Shown: positions 40,554 to 49,226 of the stretch, piece after piece | How positions within the stretch are numbered: position 1 is the first letter of the stretch | How the letters are laid out: the number at the start of each line of letters is the position of its first letter | Assembly: GCA_937877165.1 (NCBI GenBank) | Contig: CALEFO010000194.1 | Coordinates: 67,354-131,353, forward strand | DNA from: an uncultured Lachnospiraceae bacterium | Lineage (GTDB): Bacteria; Bacillota; Clostridia; Lachnospirales; Lachnospiraceae | Direction of reading: 5' to 3' | DNA length: 64,000 bases | Position numbers and translations under genes: made by a program | Notes under the pieces: model-generated | The model's input: only the letters and a program-made list of their open reading frames with translations | Told to the model about the DNA's origin: nothing | Databases searched by the model: none

Positions 40554-40612
40554 CGTCTTTTCCCTTTTCTACGTGCTATAATTTCGCTATACACTTTTTT
40601 GGTAGGTCCCTC

Positions 40613-40804
40613 ATGTCTGATATGGAAATCCCCGATTTCGGTGATATTCTCGATGATCCTGATCAGAGAATTATTCGTTATATGGATATGCTTGAAGAAA
40701 AGCACAAACGTCGTGAGAACATCACCTTATGCATTTCCATCATCAGCGCTATTGCTGGTGTCATCGCTTCCATCGCATCCGTTGCTGCTCTGCTGAAGCA
40801 TTAA
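40613..40804 (+). CDS. Plus-strand small membrane protein
   Basis: 63 residues: acidic start (MSDMEIPDFGDILDDPDQR), charged helix, and one C-terminal membrane helix (LCISIISAIAGVIASIASVA). An extended -10, TGC-TATAAT (40577-40582), lies 31 bp upstream, so it has its own promoter against the direction of the early operon. Converges with 40727-40963. Confidence 0.6.
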   Translation: MSDMEIPDFGDILDDPDQRIIRYMDMLEEKHKRRENITLCISIISAIAGVIASIASVAALLKH

Positions 40805-40963
40805 CTTCAGCTCTCTGATTTCCCGGATGATCATCACCATCAGAATGACATTCACATTCCCGATCTCATCAGCATGCCTTTCCAACCTGTCCAGTCCAGC
40901 ATCGGAAATTTTTCCGATGCGCCGGTATTCCGTCGGCTTGTTCTTCTTTCGCAGTATTCCCAT
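40727..40963 (-). CDS. Small coiled-coil hypothetical protein
   Basis: 78 residues: basic start (MGILRKKNKPTEYRRIGKIS), helix (DAGLDRLERHADEIGN), hydrophobic helix (VNVILMVMIIREIRELKLML). Its 3' 78 bp overlap the convergent gene at 40613-40804, so expression of the two may interfere. Confidence 0.5.
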   Translation of the reverse strand: MGILRKKNKPTEYRRIGKISDAGLDRLERHADEIGNVNVILMVMIIREIRELKLMLQQSSNGCDGSDDTSNSADDGNA

Positions 40964-41014
40964 TGCCCTTTTTCACCTCGTCCATAACAAGACGACGATC
41001 GTTCTCATACGCCC

Positions 41015-41257
41015 TCACCCCGCATCGTCCAGGTCCTCGCCCTGGTATCTCCTTTGGTACTTTCCCCGCAGTCTTTCCATCCGTTCCTCCTCGCGCTGCC
41101 TCCGTTCTTTCCGGTCTTCCAGCCAGACAGACAGGATGATCAGTGCTGCGCCAATCGCGAAGAATGCGATTGCCGCTCCGGTCTTGTCAAAAAAAGCACT
41201 CATGACCGTTGACTCCAGCAGACAGATCAGCCCGCCAAACGATAAAATGTCCTTCAT
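41015..41257 (-). CDS. Small membrane protein, early region
   Basis: 80 residues, two hydrophobic segments (residues 4-20 and 27-46) and a highly charged helical tail (EDRKERRQREEERMERLR). Coupled by ATGA to the 42-residue gene upstream. Function unknown. Confidence 0.55.
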   Translation of the reverse strand: MKDILSFGGLICLLESTVMSAFFDKTGAAIAFFAIGAALIILSVWLEDRKERRQREEERMERLRGKYQRRYQGEDLDDAG

Positions 41258-41382
41258 GCCGCTTTCTCCCTCTCCCTCAAGATGGCCATCAGAACCGAAT
41301 AAAACTCGCTTCCGGCCGGAATCATGATTCCTTCCATGGACTCTCTGACGGATCCGTCAGAGAGAATGTTTCGCACACTCAT
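41254..41382 (-). CDS. 42-residue early protein containing a DNA palindrome
   Basis: MSVRNILSDGSVRESMEGIM start, EREKAA end. AAGGAGAAGGGGAA precedes the ATG; ATGA overlap with the next gene. Codons for LSDGSVRES lie on a perfect 24-bp palindrome (41341-41364). Confidence 0.5.
   Translation of the reverse strand: MSVRNILSDGSVRESMEGIMIPAGSEFYSVLMAILREREKAA
41341..41364. repeat. Perfect 24-bp palindrome
   Basis: Two 12-bp arms, CTCTCTGACGGA and TCCGTCAGAGAG, with no spacer. It lies inside the small gene 41254-41382. Could be a protein-binding dyad or a coincidence of coding sequence. Confidence 0.7.
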
Positions 41383-41476
41383 TTCCCCTTCTCCTTTCGT
41401 GGTGCCTCCTCCGTGCTATATACTTTCTTCACAGGCTCCTGCCAGAGCCGAGTATCTAAGGAAGGAGGTATATGTC

Positions 41477-41827
41477 ATGGAAGAATTGAAATCTTCGCAT
41501 TTTAAATGGTCTGATGCTTCATCTCTCCATTGGAATGACCTGTCTGGTTCAGCTCTTACTTATGGAGATCTCCAGAAAACAACAGACGAGGTGTATTCCC
41601 TGTTGAAAGATTCCGCAGATCAAGTCCCACAAGATTTATCTGCTTCTGCTGATTCCCTCGTGGAAACCTACGGATCTTTTGAAAATGTCAAAACCATCGG
41701 TGAATTCGTCACCGTTCTACACGGTTTTGTACATTCCGATGCGTTTAACAAGCTCATCAGCTCCGCTTGCCGCGCTGCCATCGAGCAGACCGTCAAACAC
41801 ATCATCGACATTCTTTTTTCTCTTTGA
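41477..41827 (+). CDS. Plus-strand hypothetical protein
   Basis: 116 residues. AAGGAGG lies 8 nt before the ATG at 41477, with an extended -10, TGC-TATATA, near 41414-41422. N-terminal segment with paired Trp (FKWSDASSLHWNDLSG), helices in the middle, amphipathic C-terminal helix (AAIEQTVKHIIDILFSL). Independent cassette in the early region; ends in a terminator shared with 41848. No family recognised. Confidence 0.6.
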   Translation: MEELKSSHFKWSDASSLHWNDLSGSALTYGDLQKTTDEVYSLLKDSADQVPQDLSASADSLVETYGSFENVKTIGEFVTVLHGFVHSDAFNKLISSACRAAIEQTVKHIIDILFSL

Positions 41828-41832
41828 TTCGT

Positions 41833-41860
41833 CAGCGGGTGCTGCAATCACCCGCTGATG
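41833..41860. terminator. Bidirectional terminator
   Basis: TCAGCGGGTG / CACCCGCTGA around CTGCAAT, between convergent genes 41477-41827 and 41848-42231; the arm includes the stop of the latter. T-rich on the plus side is weak, so efficiency is uncertain. Confidence 0.5.
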
Positions 41861-42231
41861 ACCTTTATTACCTCTACTATCTTTGAAATGATTTCTACCG
41901 AAATCAGGCTCGCAGTTAATCCGTACAGAATTCCTGCTTTTGCTTTTATGCTCTTTTCCTGATCTCTTGCTTTTTCTGATTTCTGTCTGCTATCTGCTTC
42001 CAGCCTCAGGTAATCTATCGGATCCCAGCTTTCCGGAAGCTCTGTCGTGTGCTTTTTTATCTTTTCAAGCTCTTCCTGGCTGATCTCTCTATTCATCAGC
42101 TTGTATTCACTGGCGTACTGATCCAGCTGGAACGCAGTTGAAAACGAGTAAGCCGTCAGTTCCCCGTCATCTTCTGCAATTCTTGTGATAATGGAAGGAT
42201 CAGCTTTTTCTGCGTAATATCTGGCTCTCAT
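41848..42231 (-). CDS. Hypothetical protein with C-terminal membrane helix
   Basis: 127 residues from MRARYYAEKADPSI; AAAGGAGAAGAGG precedes the ATG, which sets this start. Soluble N-terminal domain (FSTAFQLDQYASEYKLMNRE; LPESWDPIDYLRLEAD), charged helix, and membrane anchor (ILYGLTASLISVEIISKIVE). First gene after the Cro-like regulator. Function unknown. Confidence 0.6.
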   Translation of the reverse strand: MRARYYAEKADPSIITRIAEDDGELTAYSFSTAFQLDQYASEYKLMNREISQEELEKIKKHTTELPESWDPIDYLRLEADSRQKSEKARDQEKSIKAKAGILYGLTASLISVEIISKIVEVIKVISG

Positions 42232-42309
42232 CCTCTTCTCCTTTCGTGGTGTCTTTTTAAGAAAGACCGTCAAGGTCTTTCTTCTTTGTGGTAGATATCT
42301 ACCACAAAA

Positions 42310-42516
42310 CTAATTTTTACTTAGCGTTTCAGGCACAAAAATATCGCTCATTGCACATCCGTACAGATTGCAGAGCCTAATAAACTGCTGCGTTCTAGGA
42401 AAGGTACGGTTACTTTCCCAGCTTACAATCGTACTTGTTGCAAACCCAGTCTTTTTGTGGACTTCTTCTTGGGTCATTCCTGCGTTTATCCGTGCCGCTT
42501 TTAATGACATGCTCAT
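42310..42516 (-). CDS. Cro-like HTH regulator
   Basis: 68 residues: MSLKAARINAGMTQEEVHKK, then TGFATSTIVSWESNRTFPRT, a complete HTH_3 domain. Divergent from the CI-like repressor across a 143-bp switch region, so it is the lytic regulator and first gene of the early operon. Confidence 0.88.
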   Translation of the reverse strand: MSMSLKAARINAGMTQEEVHKKTGFATSTIVSWESNRTFPRTQQFIRLCNLYGCAMSDIFVPETLSKN

Positions 42517-42553
42517 CCGGTTAACCTCCTTTCGGATTTATTTGAACATGCTC

Positions 42554-42582
42554 ATAATACTAAGTCTTTCTTAGTATGTCAA
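42554..42582 (-). promoter_or_regulatory. Early promoter with embedded operator
   Basis: Minus-strand -35 TTGACA (42582-42577), 17-nt spacer, -10 TATTAT (42559-42554): near consensus. A dyad ATACTAAG-5 nt-CTTAGTAT (42557-42577) fills the spacer and touches both boxes, so a bound repressor would block polymerase. A second half-site, ACTTAGT, lies at about 42588-42594. Confidence 0.8.
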
Positions 42583-42612
42583 TCAAAACTTAGTTCTTTC
42601 GATATTTTTTGT

Positions 42613-42641
42613 TTTACTTTTGCTAGTTTATAAAGTATGAT
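42613..42641 (+). promoter_or_regulatory. Repressor promoter
   Basis: TTTACT (42613-42618), 17-nt spacer, TATGAT (42636-42641), then AGGAGG and ATG at 42660. Gives a very short leader. Confidence 0.55.
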
Positions 42642-42659
42642 CAGTGTCAGGAGGGACAT

Positions 42660-43055
42660 ATGAGTGATACAGAATTGAGAAGGATATTTGCTGATAATCT
42701 TAATTACTACCTGAACATAAATAATTTTTCTCAGGCAGACATGGCACGGTATATGCATGTTTCGACCGCAACCGCAGCACAGTGGTGCACGGGCAAGACC
42801 ATGCCTAGAATAGATAAAATTCAAAGTCTCTGTAATTGGTTCGGTATAGAAAAGTCGGATCTCCTTGAAACAGCAAAACATGATCCCGAAGAGAAGTACT
42901 ACATGAATGCTGAGGCCAGGGAGATGGCCGAGTTTCTTTTCAAAAATCCGGAGTATAAGGTTCTCTTCGATGCCTCCCGGAAGGTGAAGCCCGAAGACAT
43001 CGGCTTTGTAAAGGAAATGATGGACCGTATGAGGGGAAGTGATTCCAGTGATTGA
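42660..43055 (+). CDS. CI-like phage repressor
   Basis: 131 residues. HTH_3 domain (FADNLNYYLNINNFSQADMA, RYMHVSTATAAQWCTGK), helical linker (YYMNAEAREMAEFLFKNPEY), and no LexA-like peptidase domain. Induction is therefore expected to go through the neighbouring ImmA-like protease, as in ICEBs1-type circuits, rather than RecA self-cleavage. AGGAGGGACAT precedes the ATG. Confidence 0.87.
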   Translation: MSDTELRRIFADNLNYYLNINNFSQADMARYMHVSTATAAQWCTGKTMPRIDKIQSLCNWFGIEKSDLLETAKHDPEEKYYMNAEAREMAEFLFKNPEYKVLFDASRKVKPEDIGFVKEMMDRMRGSDSSD

Positions 43056-43302
43056 TGATGACATCCAGACCATCTGTCTGGATCTCCCTACCACTATCCG
43101 ATCCTATGTAGTCTCCAACCGCGACGGCAGTTATACCGTCGTGCTCAATGCAAGGCTGTGCCGGGAGCAGCTTCTCAGAGCATACTCCCATGAGATCGCA
43201 CATCTCTGCCGGGGTGATTACGAGAAGACGTGCAGCGCAGATCTGATTGAAGTTCATGCACATCAGGATGCAGAATTATCAGATTCAAGACTTGAGGCTT
43301 AG
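43039..43302 (+). CDS. ImmA/IrrE-type metallopeptidase
   Basis: 87 residues from GTG at 43039 (a second GTG is at 43048). Motif YSHEIAHLCRGDY with HExxH and a downstream acidic zinc ligand region; short for the family (usually 120 or more residues). These proteases cleave or inactivate the adjacent HTH repressor upon induction. Overlaps the repressor by 17 bp. Confidence 0.82.
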   Translation: MIPVIDDDIQTICLDLPTTIRSYVVSNRDGSYTVVLNARLCREQLLRAYSHEIAHLCRGDYEKTCSADLIEVHAHQDAELSDSRLEA

Positions 43303-43304
43303 AA

Positions 43305-43418
43305 CATTTTTCCCACGTTGGAAAAATGATACTGAACTGTCCTGATCATTTTGTTGACATCAACAATATGATCGTCCCTGCAAAAAGTACCTACCATTTT
43401 GCTGATGTCGGCAAAATG
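43305..43418. promoter_or_regulatory. Array of three 24-bp dyads
   Basis: Site 1 (43305-43328): CATTTTTCCCAC then GTTGGAAAAATG. Site 2 (43347-43370): CATTTTGTTGAC then ATCAACAATATG. Site 3 (43395-43418): CATTTTGCTGAT then GTCGGCAAAATG. Start-to-start distances are 42 and 48 bp. The shared outer arms and regular spacing suggest binding sites for one dimeric protein. The remaining gene-free sequence to 43722 holds the Abi_2 promoter and leader. Confidence 0.65.
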
Positions 43419-43591
43419 ATAATAGTTTGTAAGGGGGTCTTTTTCTTCTATAAAGATGTCAGATTTAAAGATCTCGATAGTTCAATTTTTGCTGATTTAT
43501 TGTACTATCCATTGTAATGGTTCAAGGTTTTGCGAAATATTGAACTACCCACGACAATCACGCGAATCACACTCGAAGAATAATTTACCTG

Positions 43592-43693
43592 TTGTTTTTT
43601 CTTATTTTTCTGCTATAATAGGATATGTTTTTATAGCGAATGACTGTTGATCGGTCACAGAAGGGGCTACGGGTTTTCCTGTAGCTCCTTTTT
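43592..43693 (+). ncRNA. Abi_2 promoter, leader RNA and terminator
   Basis: TTGTTT (43592-43597), 16 nt, TGC-TATAAT (-10 at 43614-43619), transcription from about 43626. The RNA has a small hairpin (GAC ... GTC) and an 11-bp terminator hairpin (43663-43688) with TTTTT. Abi_2 begins 29 bp past it, so its expression depends on read-through or on the RNA. The order resembles the AbiF RNA motif; assignment is tentative. Confidence 0.5.
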
Positions 43694-43722
43694 GTATTTA
43701 TATTATTTCATGAGGGTTTAAT

Positions 43723-44814
43723 ATGGCTAATTTAATGGATGCTGTGCGGTACTCTTCTCCTCAGGATCAGGTAAAAAAGCTGAAAAGCAAGGGACTGATC
43801 ATTAATAACGCTGATTACGCGGTTCACGAGCTTTCTGTTTATGGCTATTACAATATTATCAATGGCTATAAGAGGCCTTATACGCATATGGCCGATGGCG
43901 AACGGGTATATAATGTCGGAGTAACCTTTGAGCAAATTCACTCCCTGTTTCTTCTGGATCATAGTATTCGAAATTCCATCATGGCCGCTATGCTGGATCT
44001 CGAAGAAAGTCTTCGTGCCTCAACCGCAGATGTTATTGGGAAATTTATTTCTACAGATCATCATGAGTATCTGCAAAAAAATCATTATCAGGATCGGCCT
44101 TCCCGCATTGAGAAGTTTTCAACAGATGGCATCCTCCGTACACTTTCAGTGAATGCCAGATCCGGGAAAGATCCCATTCGATATTACTCTGATAAGTACG
44201 GAATTATTCCGCCATGGATTCTCCTGAAGGGAACATACTTCAGCACTTTGATCAACTATATCCGCATATTAAAACCAAACGAAAAATCTGCTCTTATCCA
44301 GAAAATGTATAATATCAACGACCAGAATGCTTCTATGCAATGCACCAAAACTTTTTTCAGCTCTGCCTTGTTTGTTTGCCTAGATTACCGCAATCGTGCT
44401 GCCCACGGCGGACGAATTTATGATTTTGATTCTGATCATGCCGAATACTTTGAAAAAGATAACGAATTTTATAATATTTTTCCAAATTTTTCATTCATCC
44501 AATCTCTGTCTGGAATAGGACGGCTCCTTGCCATACTTGCAATGTTTACCAATAGCAATGCTGCCTCGATTCTTGAAGAGTCTGTCAATGTACAAATAAG
44601 CCGCCATCTATCCTTTTTCCCAGATGACAAAGATGTTTTGGAATCGCTAATTCAGACGAAAATCAATGTAAATCGTGTTGTGTGGGTGTCCAGAAATGGA
44701 CATATTTTTCACGTCAATCCAACTTGCAGCGGCCTTACAGATCCAGTTCAAATTTCTATTGATAGTCCGGAACTCAAAAAATACACCCCCTGCAAGAGGT
44801 GCTGTAAAAAGTAA
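43723..44814 (+). CDS. Abi_2 (AbiD/AbiF family) abortive infection protein
   Basis: 363 residues. Abi_2 features: SSPQDQVKKLKSKGLIIN near the start, ELSVYGYYNIINGYKRPY, DHSIRNSIMAAMLDLEESLR, and the HEPN-type RNRAAHGGRIYDF (Rx4H), expected of an RNase active site. The C-terminal 50 residues (VWVSRNGHIFHVNPTCSG, KKYTPCKRCC) form a separate Cys/His zinc site like those at the end of some nucleases. Placed between the lysogeny switch and integrase, so a prophage-borne exclusion gene. ATG follows GAGGG. Confidence 0.83.
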   Translation: MANLMDAVRYSSPQDQVKKLKSKGLIINNADYAVHELSVYGYYNIINGYKRPYTHMADGERVYNVGVTFEQIHSLFLLDHSIRNSIMAAMLDLEESLRASTADVIGKFISTDHHEYLQKNHYQDRPSRIEKFSTDGILRTLSVNARSGKDPIRYYSDKYGIIPPWILLKGTYFSTLINYIRILKPNEKSALIQKMYNINDQNASMQCTKTFFSSALFVCLDYRNRAAHGGRIYDFDSDHAEYFEKDNEFYNIFPNFSFIQSLSGIGRLLAILAMFTNSNAASILEESVNVQISRHLSFFPDDKDVLESLIQTKINVNRVVWVSRNGHIFHVNPTCSGLTDPVQISIDSPELKKYTPCKRCCKK

Positions 44815-44830
44815 CAAATCATAAACAAAA

Positions 44831-44950
44831 CCGCTCCGGTGTTACCAGCACCAGAGCGGCCTGCACTCCGAAGAGTACTATGTGATTCCTGCAAGAATCT
44901 TCTACATGGTACCATCTTCGGAGCGCCGTTTCAAACACCGGCGCTATTTT
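44831..44950 (+). promoter_or_regulatory. Structured leader of the integrase gene
   Basis: Hairpin 1 at 44831-44859 (CCGCTC-CGGTG / CACC-A-GAGCGG) probably ends Abi_2 transcription. Hairpin 2 at 44866-44923 is long: CTCCGAAGA / TCTTCGGAG outside, GTACTATGT / ACATGGTAC and GATTC / GAATC inside. Hairpin 3 at 44922-44945 (AGCGCCG / CGGCGCT, then ATTTT) shares bases with hairpin 2, so they cannot both form fully. This looks like an attenuator or a DNA-level dyad. Confidence 0.5.
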
Positions 44951-44974
44951 GCACCCATTTTTCGGAGGTGAACC

Positions 44975-46411
44975 ATGAAATCCGTTGCGATTTACTGCCG
45001 CGTCTCCACACAGGAGCAGGCCGCAGAAGGCTACTCCATCGGAGAACAGCAGTCCCGGCTTACGAAATTTTGCGAGGCGCACGACTGGAAGGTCGCGCAT
45101 GTCTACTCGGATCCCGGCTATTCCGGTGCCAAATTGCAGCGTCCGGCCATCCAGCAGCTCATCCGTGACTGCTCCTATGGTCTTTTTGATGCTGTCCTTG
45201 TATATAAGCTGGACCGTCTCTCCCGCTCCCAGAAGGATACCCTGTATCTCATCGAGGACATTTTCAACGCCAACCACGTCGGTCTTGTATCGATGTGTGA
45301 GAATTTCGACACGCAAAGTCCTTTCGGCCGGGCGATGATCGGCATTCTGTCCGTCTTTGCGCAGCTGGAGCGTGACCAGATCACGGAGCGCATGACAATG
45401 GGCCGGATCGGCCGTGCCAAGGCCGGTTATTTCTCCGGCGGATCACGTCCGCCGATCGGCTACACCTACGCCAAGGCCCCCGGATCGGACAAGCAGATCC
45501 TTGTCATCGATGATTACGAAGCTGTGCAGGTTCGCAGGGTCTTCGCCATGTTTCTTGATGGTTTCACACTGAAAGAGATCTGCCGCTATATGCACAATCA
45601 CTATAAGACCCGATACGGTGACTGGTCCCACGTGTCTACGGTTTCACGAATCCTGCGGGACCGGATCTATATCGGCGAGGTCAGCTTCTCCGGCAAGTGG
45701 TACCGCGGCACGCATGAGCCTATCATCGATCAGGATACCTTCGACCGTGTGCAAAGGAAATACGACCTGTATCTCGGCACCACTGCGGGGACCTTCTCGC
45801 AGAATTTCAAGGGATCACAGCTGCTTACAGGTATGGTTTTCTGCGGTCAGTGCGGGGCTCACTGTCACACGAAGTCATGGCGTAACCACGGCAAGCACGC
45901 GGCCCCTGACGCTCCCATGAAAAGGGTATACCGCTGCTCTCATGGCGACGGCATCCGGATTCCTGTGCAGGATCTGGACCGGCTTGTCACCGCAGAGGTG
46001 CAAAAGCTCTCCATGGATCCGGAGCTGATCCGCCGTGCTGCTGTTCCTGCTGCCGCTTCTGCCTCTTCTTCCGAAGCCATCGATGCAATCCGGTCACGCC
46101 TTGCCGATCTGCGCAGACAGGAAAGCAAGCTGGTGGATCTGTACCAGATCGGCGGCATCGATCTGCAGATGATCAAGAGCCGGATGGACGATCTGCATCA
46201 GGAGCAGGAGAAGCTGTCCGCAAGCCTTACGGAAGAATCCTCTTCCCGCGCGGCGCTCTCTGCGGATGACGCCATCGATGCCCTGGCGTCCTTCCCGTCT
46301 GTCTTCTCCTCCGGCTCTTTGCAGGAGAAACGGCAGATTCTCCTGACACTGATTGATAAGATCGTGATCTATCCAGACCACATAGATATTCATTGGACCT
46401 TCACGGCATAA
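44975..46411 (+). CDS. int: Large serine recombinase (phage integrase)
   Basis: 478 residues. N-terminal resolvase domain with catalytic Ser in YCRVSTQEQ, active-site Arg residues in KLDRLSRSQKDTLYL, then the recombinase domain (GYTYAKAPGSDKQILVIDDY), a zinc ribbon (FCGQCGAHCHTK ... YRCSH) and a coiled-coil segment (about 370-440). Joins attP to attB directionally without host factors; the attP dyad lies 1 kb downstream. CGGAGGTGAACC precedes the ATG. The target is the 3' end of groEL. Confidence 0.95.
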   Translation: MKSVAIYCRVSTQEQAAEGYSIGEQQSRLTKFCEAHDWKVAHVYSDPGYSGAKLQRPAIQQLIRDCSYGLFDAVLVYKLDRLSRSQKDTLYLIEDIFNANHVGLVSMCENFDTQSPFGRAMIGILSVFAQLERDQITERMTMGRIGRAKAGYFSGGSRPPIGYTYAKAPGSDKQILVIDDYEAVQVRRVFAMFLDGFTLKEICRYMHNHYKTRYGDWSHVSTVSRILRDRIYIGEVSFSGKWYRGTHEPIIDQDTFDRVQRKYDLYLGTTAGTFSQNFKGSQLLTGMVFCGQCGAHCHTKSWRNHGKHAAPDAPMKRVYRCSHGDGIRIPVQDLDRLVTAEVQKLSMDPELIRRAAVPAAASASSSEAIDAIRSRLADLRRQESKLVDLYQIGGIDLQMIKSRMDDLHQEQEKLSASLTEESSSRAALSADDAIDALASFPSVFSSGSLQEKRQILLTLIDKIVIYPDHIDIHWTFTA

Positions 46412-46413
46412 AA

Positions 46414-46441
46414 AGAGGAGACGGTGTTATCCGTCTCCTCT
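46414..46441 (-). terminator. Terminator after NYN gene
   Basis: Same hairpin as 3665-3692 (AGAGGAGACGG / CCGTCTCCTCT); TTTTT on the minus side. Confidence 0.75.
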
Positions 46442-46445
46442 CTGC

Positions 46446-47108
46446 TTATTTATAGCAATTATCACATGTTCTTAAGCCATCAATGTGTTCAAAAAGATCT
46501 TCTTTTATATTTGCTCCCAGCGGGTCAAGTACAACATCTATTCCTTCTCTCCTTGCCAGCTTCGCCGCCGACACAAAATCACTATCTCCAGAAATCAGTA
46601 CAATCTGATCCACCTGCTTCTTATATGCCAGTGATGCAATATCAAGGCCAATTTTCATATCTACGCCTTTTTGATCCACTTGTATCATAAAATCTTTTTC
46701 ACCGACATCCGAAATTTGCATACTCCCATTGAACAATTTCTTTACGATATCAGGTCGCAATGTATACAGTGCCTGCGCATCCGCCAATTTTCCCATTCTC
46801 AATGCGACTTTCCTTTTCTTTTTTAATTCATTCAGGAAGTCTGTCATCCATGTATATAAGTCCGACTTTCCAAAGTCAACTGTTCGCTTCAGATACGGAT
46901 GAAAAACCTTTTTACTCATTGGCGGACAGTCATAATAGAAAATGCGATATAAGTCATGCTCGACCTTAGAATCACCATGTCTTTCGCGTAAATGCCTGTG
47001 ACAATAACTTACCAGTTCATCTGCCCGCTCTTTCGGGGGCAATTCACCTATTTTTGCCTGTGCACGTCTTCTGTAAAATCCCCCATCGACAAGAATTGCA
47101 GTTTTCAT
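46446..47108 (-). CDS. NYN (PIN-like, LabA/DUF88) domain ribonuclease
   Basis: 220 residues. Acidic active-site residues are all present: AILVDGGF (first Asp), QKGVDMKIGLDIASL, LISGDSDFVSAAKLAR. The middle insert (DFGKSDLYTWMTDFLNELKK) is helical and basic. NYN proteins cut RNA with metal ions and appear in defence and RNA processing. GGGGGAAAG precedes the ATG. It lies on the minus strand, so in the lysogen it is co-oriented with and directly downstream of groES-groEL, separated by a terminator and its own promoter and RNA. Confidence 0.82.
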   Translation of the reverse strand: MKTAILVDGGFYRRRAQAKIGELPPKERADELVSYCHRHLRERHGDSKVEHDLYRIFYYDCPPMSKKVFHPYLKRTVDFGKSDLYTWMTDFLNELKKKRKVALRMGKLADAQALYTLRPDIVKKLFNGSMQISDVGEKDFMIQVDQKGVDMKIGLDIASLAYKKQVDQIVLISGDSDFVSAAKLARREGIDVVLDPLGANIKEDLFEHIDGLRTCDNCYK

Positions 47109-47124
47109 CTTTCCCCCAATATAC

Positions 47125-47212
47125 TAAAAACCTCGGGGTCGGTCTTGCCCTTATCGTGGGAGACTTACTGCCGAGGTACTATTAACAACCATTTCTGGTT
47201 TACGCTGTGCGC
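47125..47212 (-). ncRNA. Structured leader RNA of NYN gene
   Basis: Same RNA as 4376-4463: start-site dyad TGTGCGCACA, AACCA-GAAA-TGGTT hairpin, then a closed domain (ACCTCGG / CCGAGGT) enclosing a GTC-CCC / GGG-GAC arm, then TTTTT. The promoter, TTGCAA-17-TATAAG, is at 47219-47247 on the minus strand. It could be a regulatory attenuator, or an RNA partner of the nuclease. Confidence 0.55.
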
Positions 47213-47281
47213 ACATTTCTTATAACATATATTTTCATTCTTTGCAACGGTCTTTGGTAACTTTCAGCATTTCAAAACAAA

Positions 47282-47309
47282 AGAGGAGACGGTGTTATCC
47301 GTCTCCTCT
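47282..47309 (-). terminator. Phage-supplied groEL terminator
   Basis: AGAGGAGACGG / CCGTCTCCTCT hairpin with TTTTGTTTTG on the minus strand, 57 bp beyond the groEL stop. Between it and the stop is the 14-bp dyad TTGCGC-TG-GCGCAA (47322-47335). Confidence 0.75.
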
Positions 47310-47366
47310 TTTGTTATGGACTTGCGCTGGCGCAAATCTTGTTTTTCCTTGTATTTCCGGGTTTTT

Positions 47367-48992
<1,626 letters not shown>

Positions 48993-49056
48993 TCACAGCC
49001 TCCTAATCATTTCCTTGTTTTCAAAATAATTTTTAATAAATGTCCTACTCCTGACA

Positions 49057-49226
49057 GGAGAAATGCTCTTTGGCATTTCCGAGTGTCCGCAGTGGAAACG
49101 GCATTGGCCGCTTCCGAGTGTCCGCGAGGAGAAATCCGCGAAGGCGGTTTCTCCGATGCGGGAGCAAACACACGCAGTGTGTTCGCTCCTAACAGGAGGA
49201 AGCGGCATTGGCCGCTTCCGAGTGTC
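49057..49226. repeat. Cluster of five hairpins between groES and groEL
   Basis: Successive dyads: GAAATGC / GCATTTC (49060-49079); GGAAACGGC / GCCGCTTCC (49094-49115); GGAGAAATCCGC / GGCGGTTTCTCC (49128-49154); GGGAGC and CACAC / GTGTG (49160-49189); GGAAGCGGC / GCCGCTTCC (49198-49219). The phrase TTCCGAGTGTC follows three of them (49077, 49112, 49216). Likely a host intergenic hairpin repeat that may stabilise or partly terminate the groES message. Confidence 0.65.

Noticed and set aside
43305..43418. A CRISPR array
   Set aside because: Only three units, each a dyad rather than an identical repeat, spacers of 18-24 bp, and no cas genes in the window.
44831..44950. A T-box or other known riboswitch before the integrase
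   Set aside because: No T-box sequence or other conserved riboswitch core could be recognised; only alternative pairings are supported.
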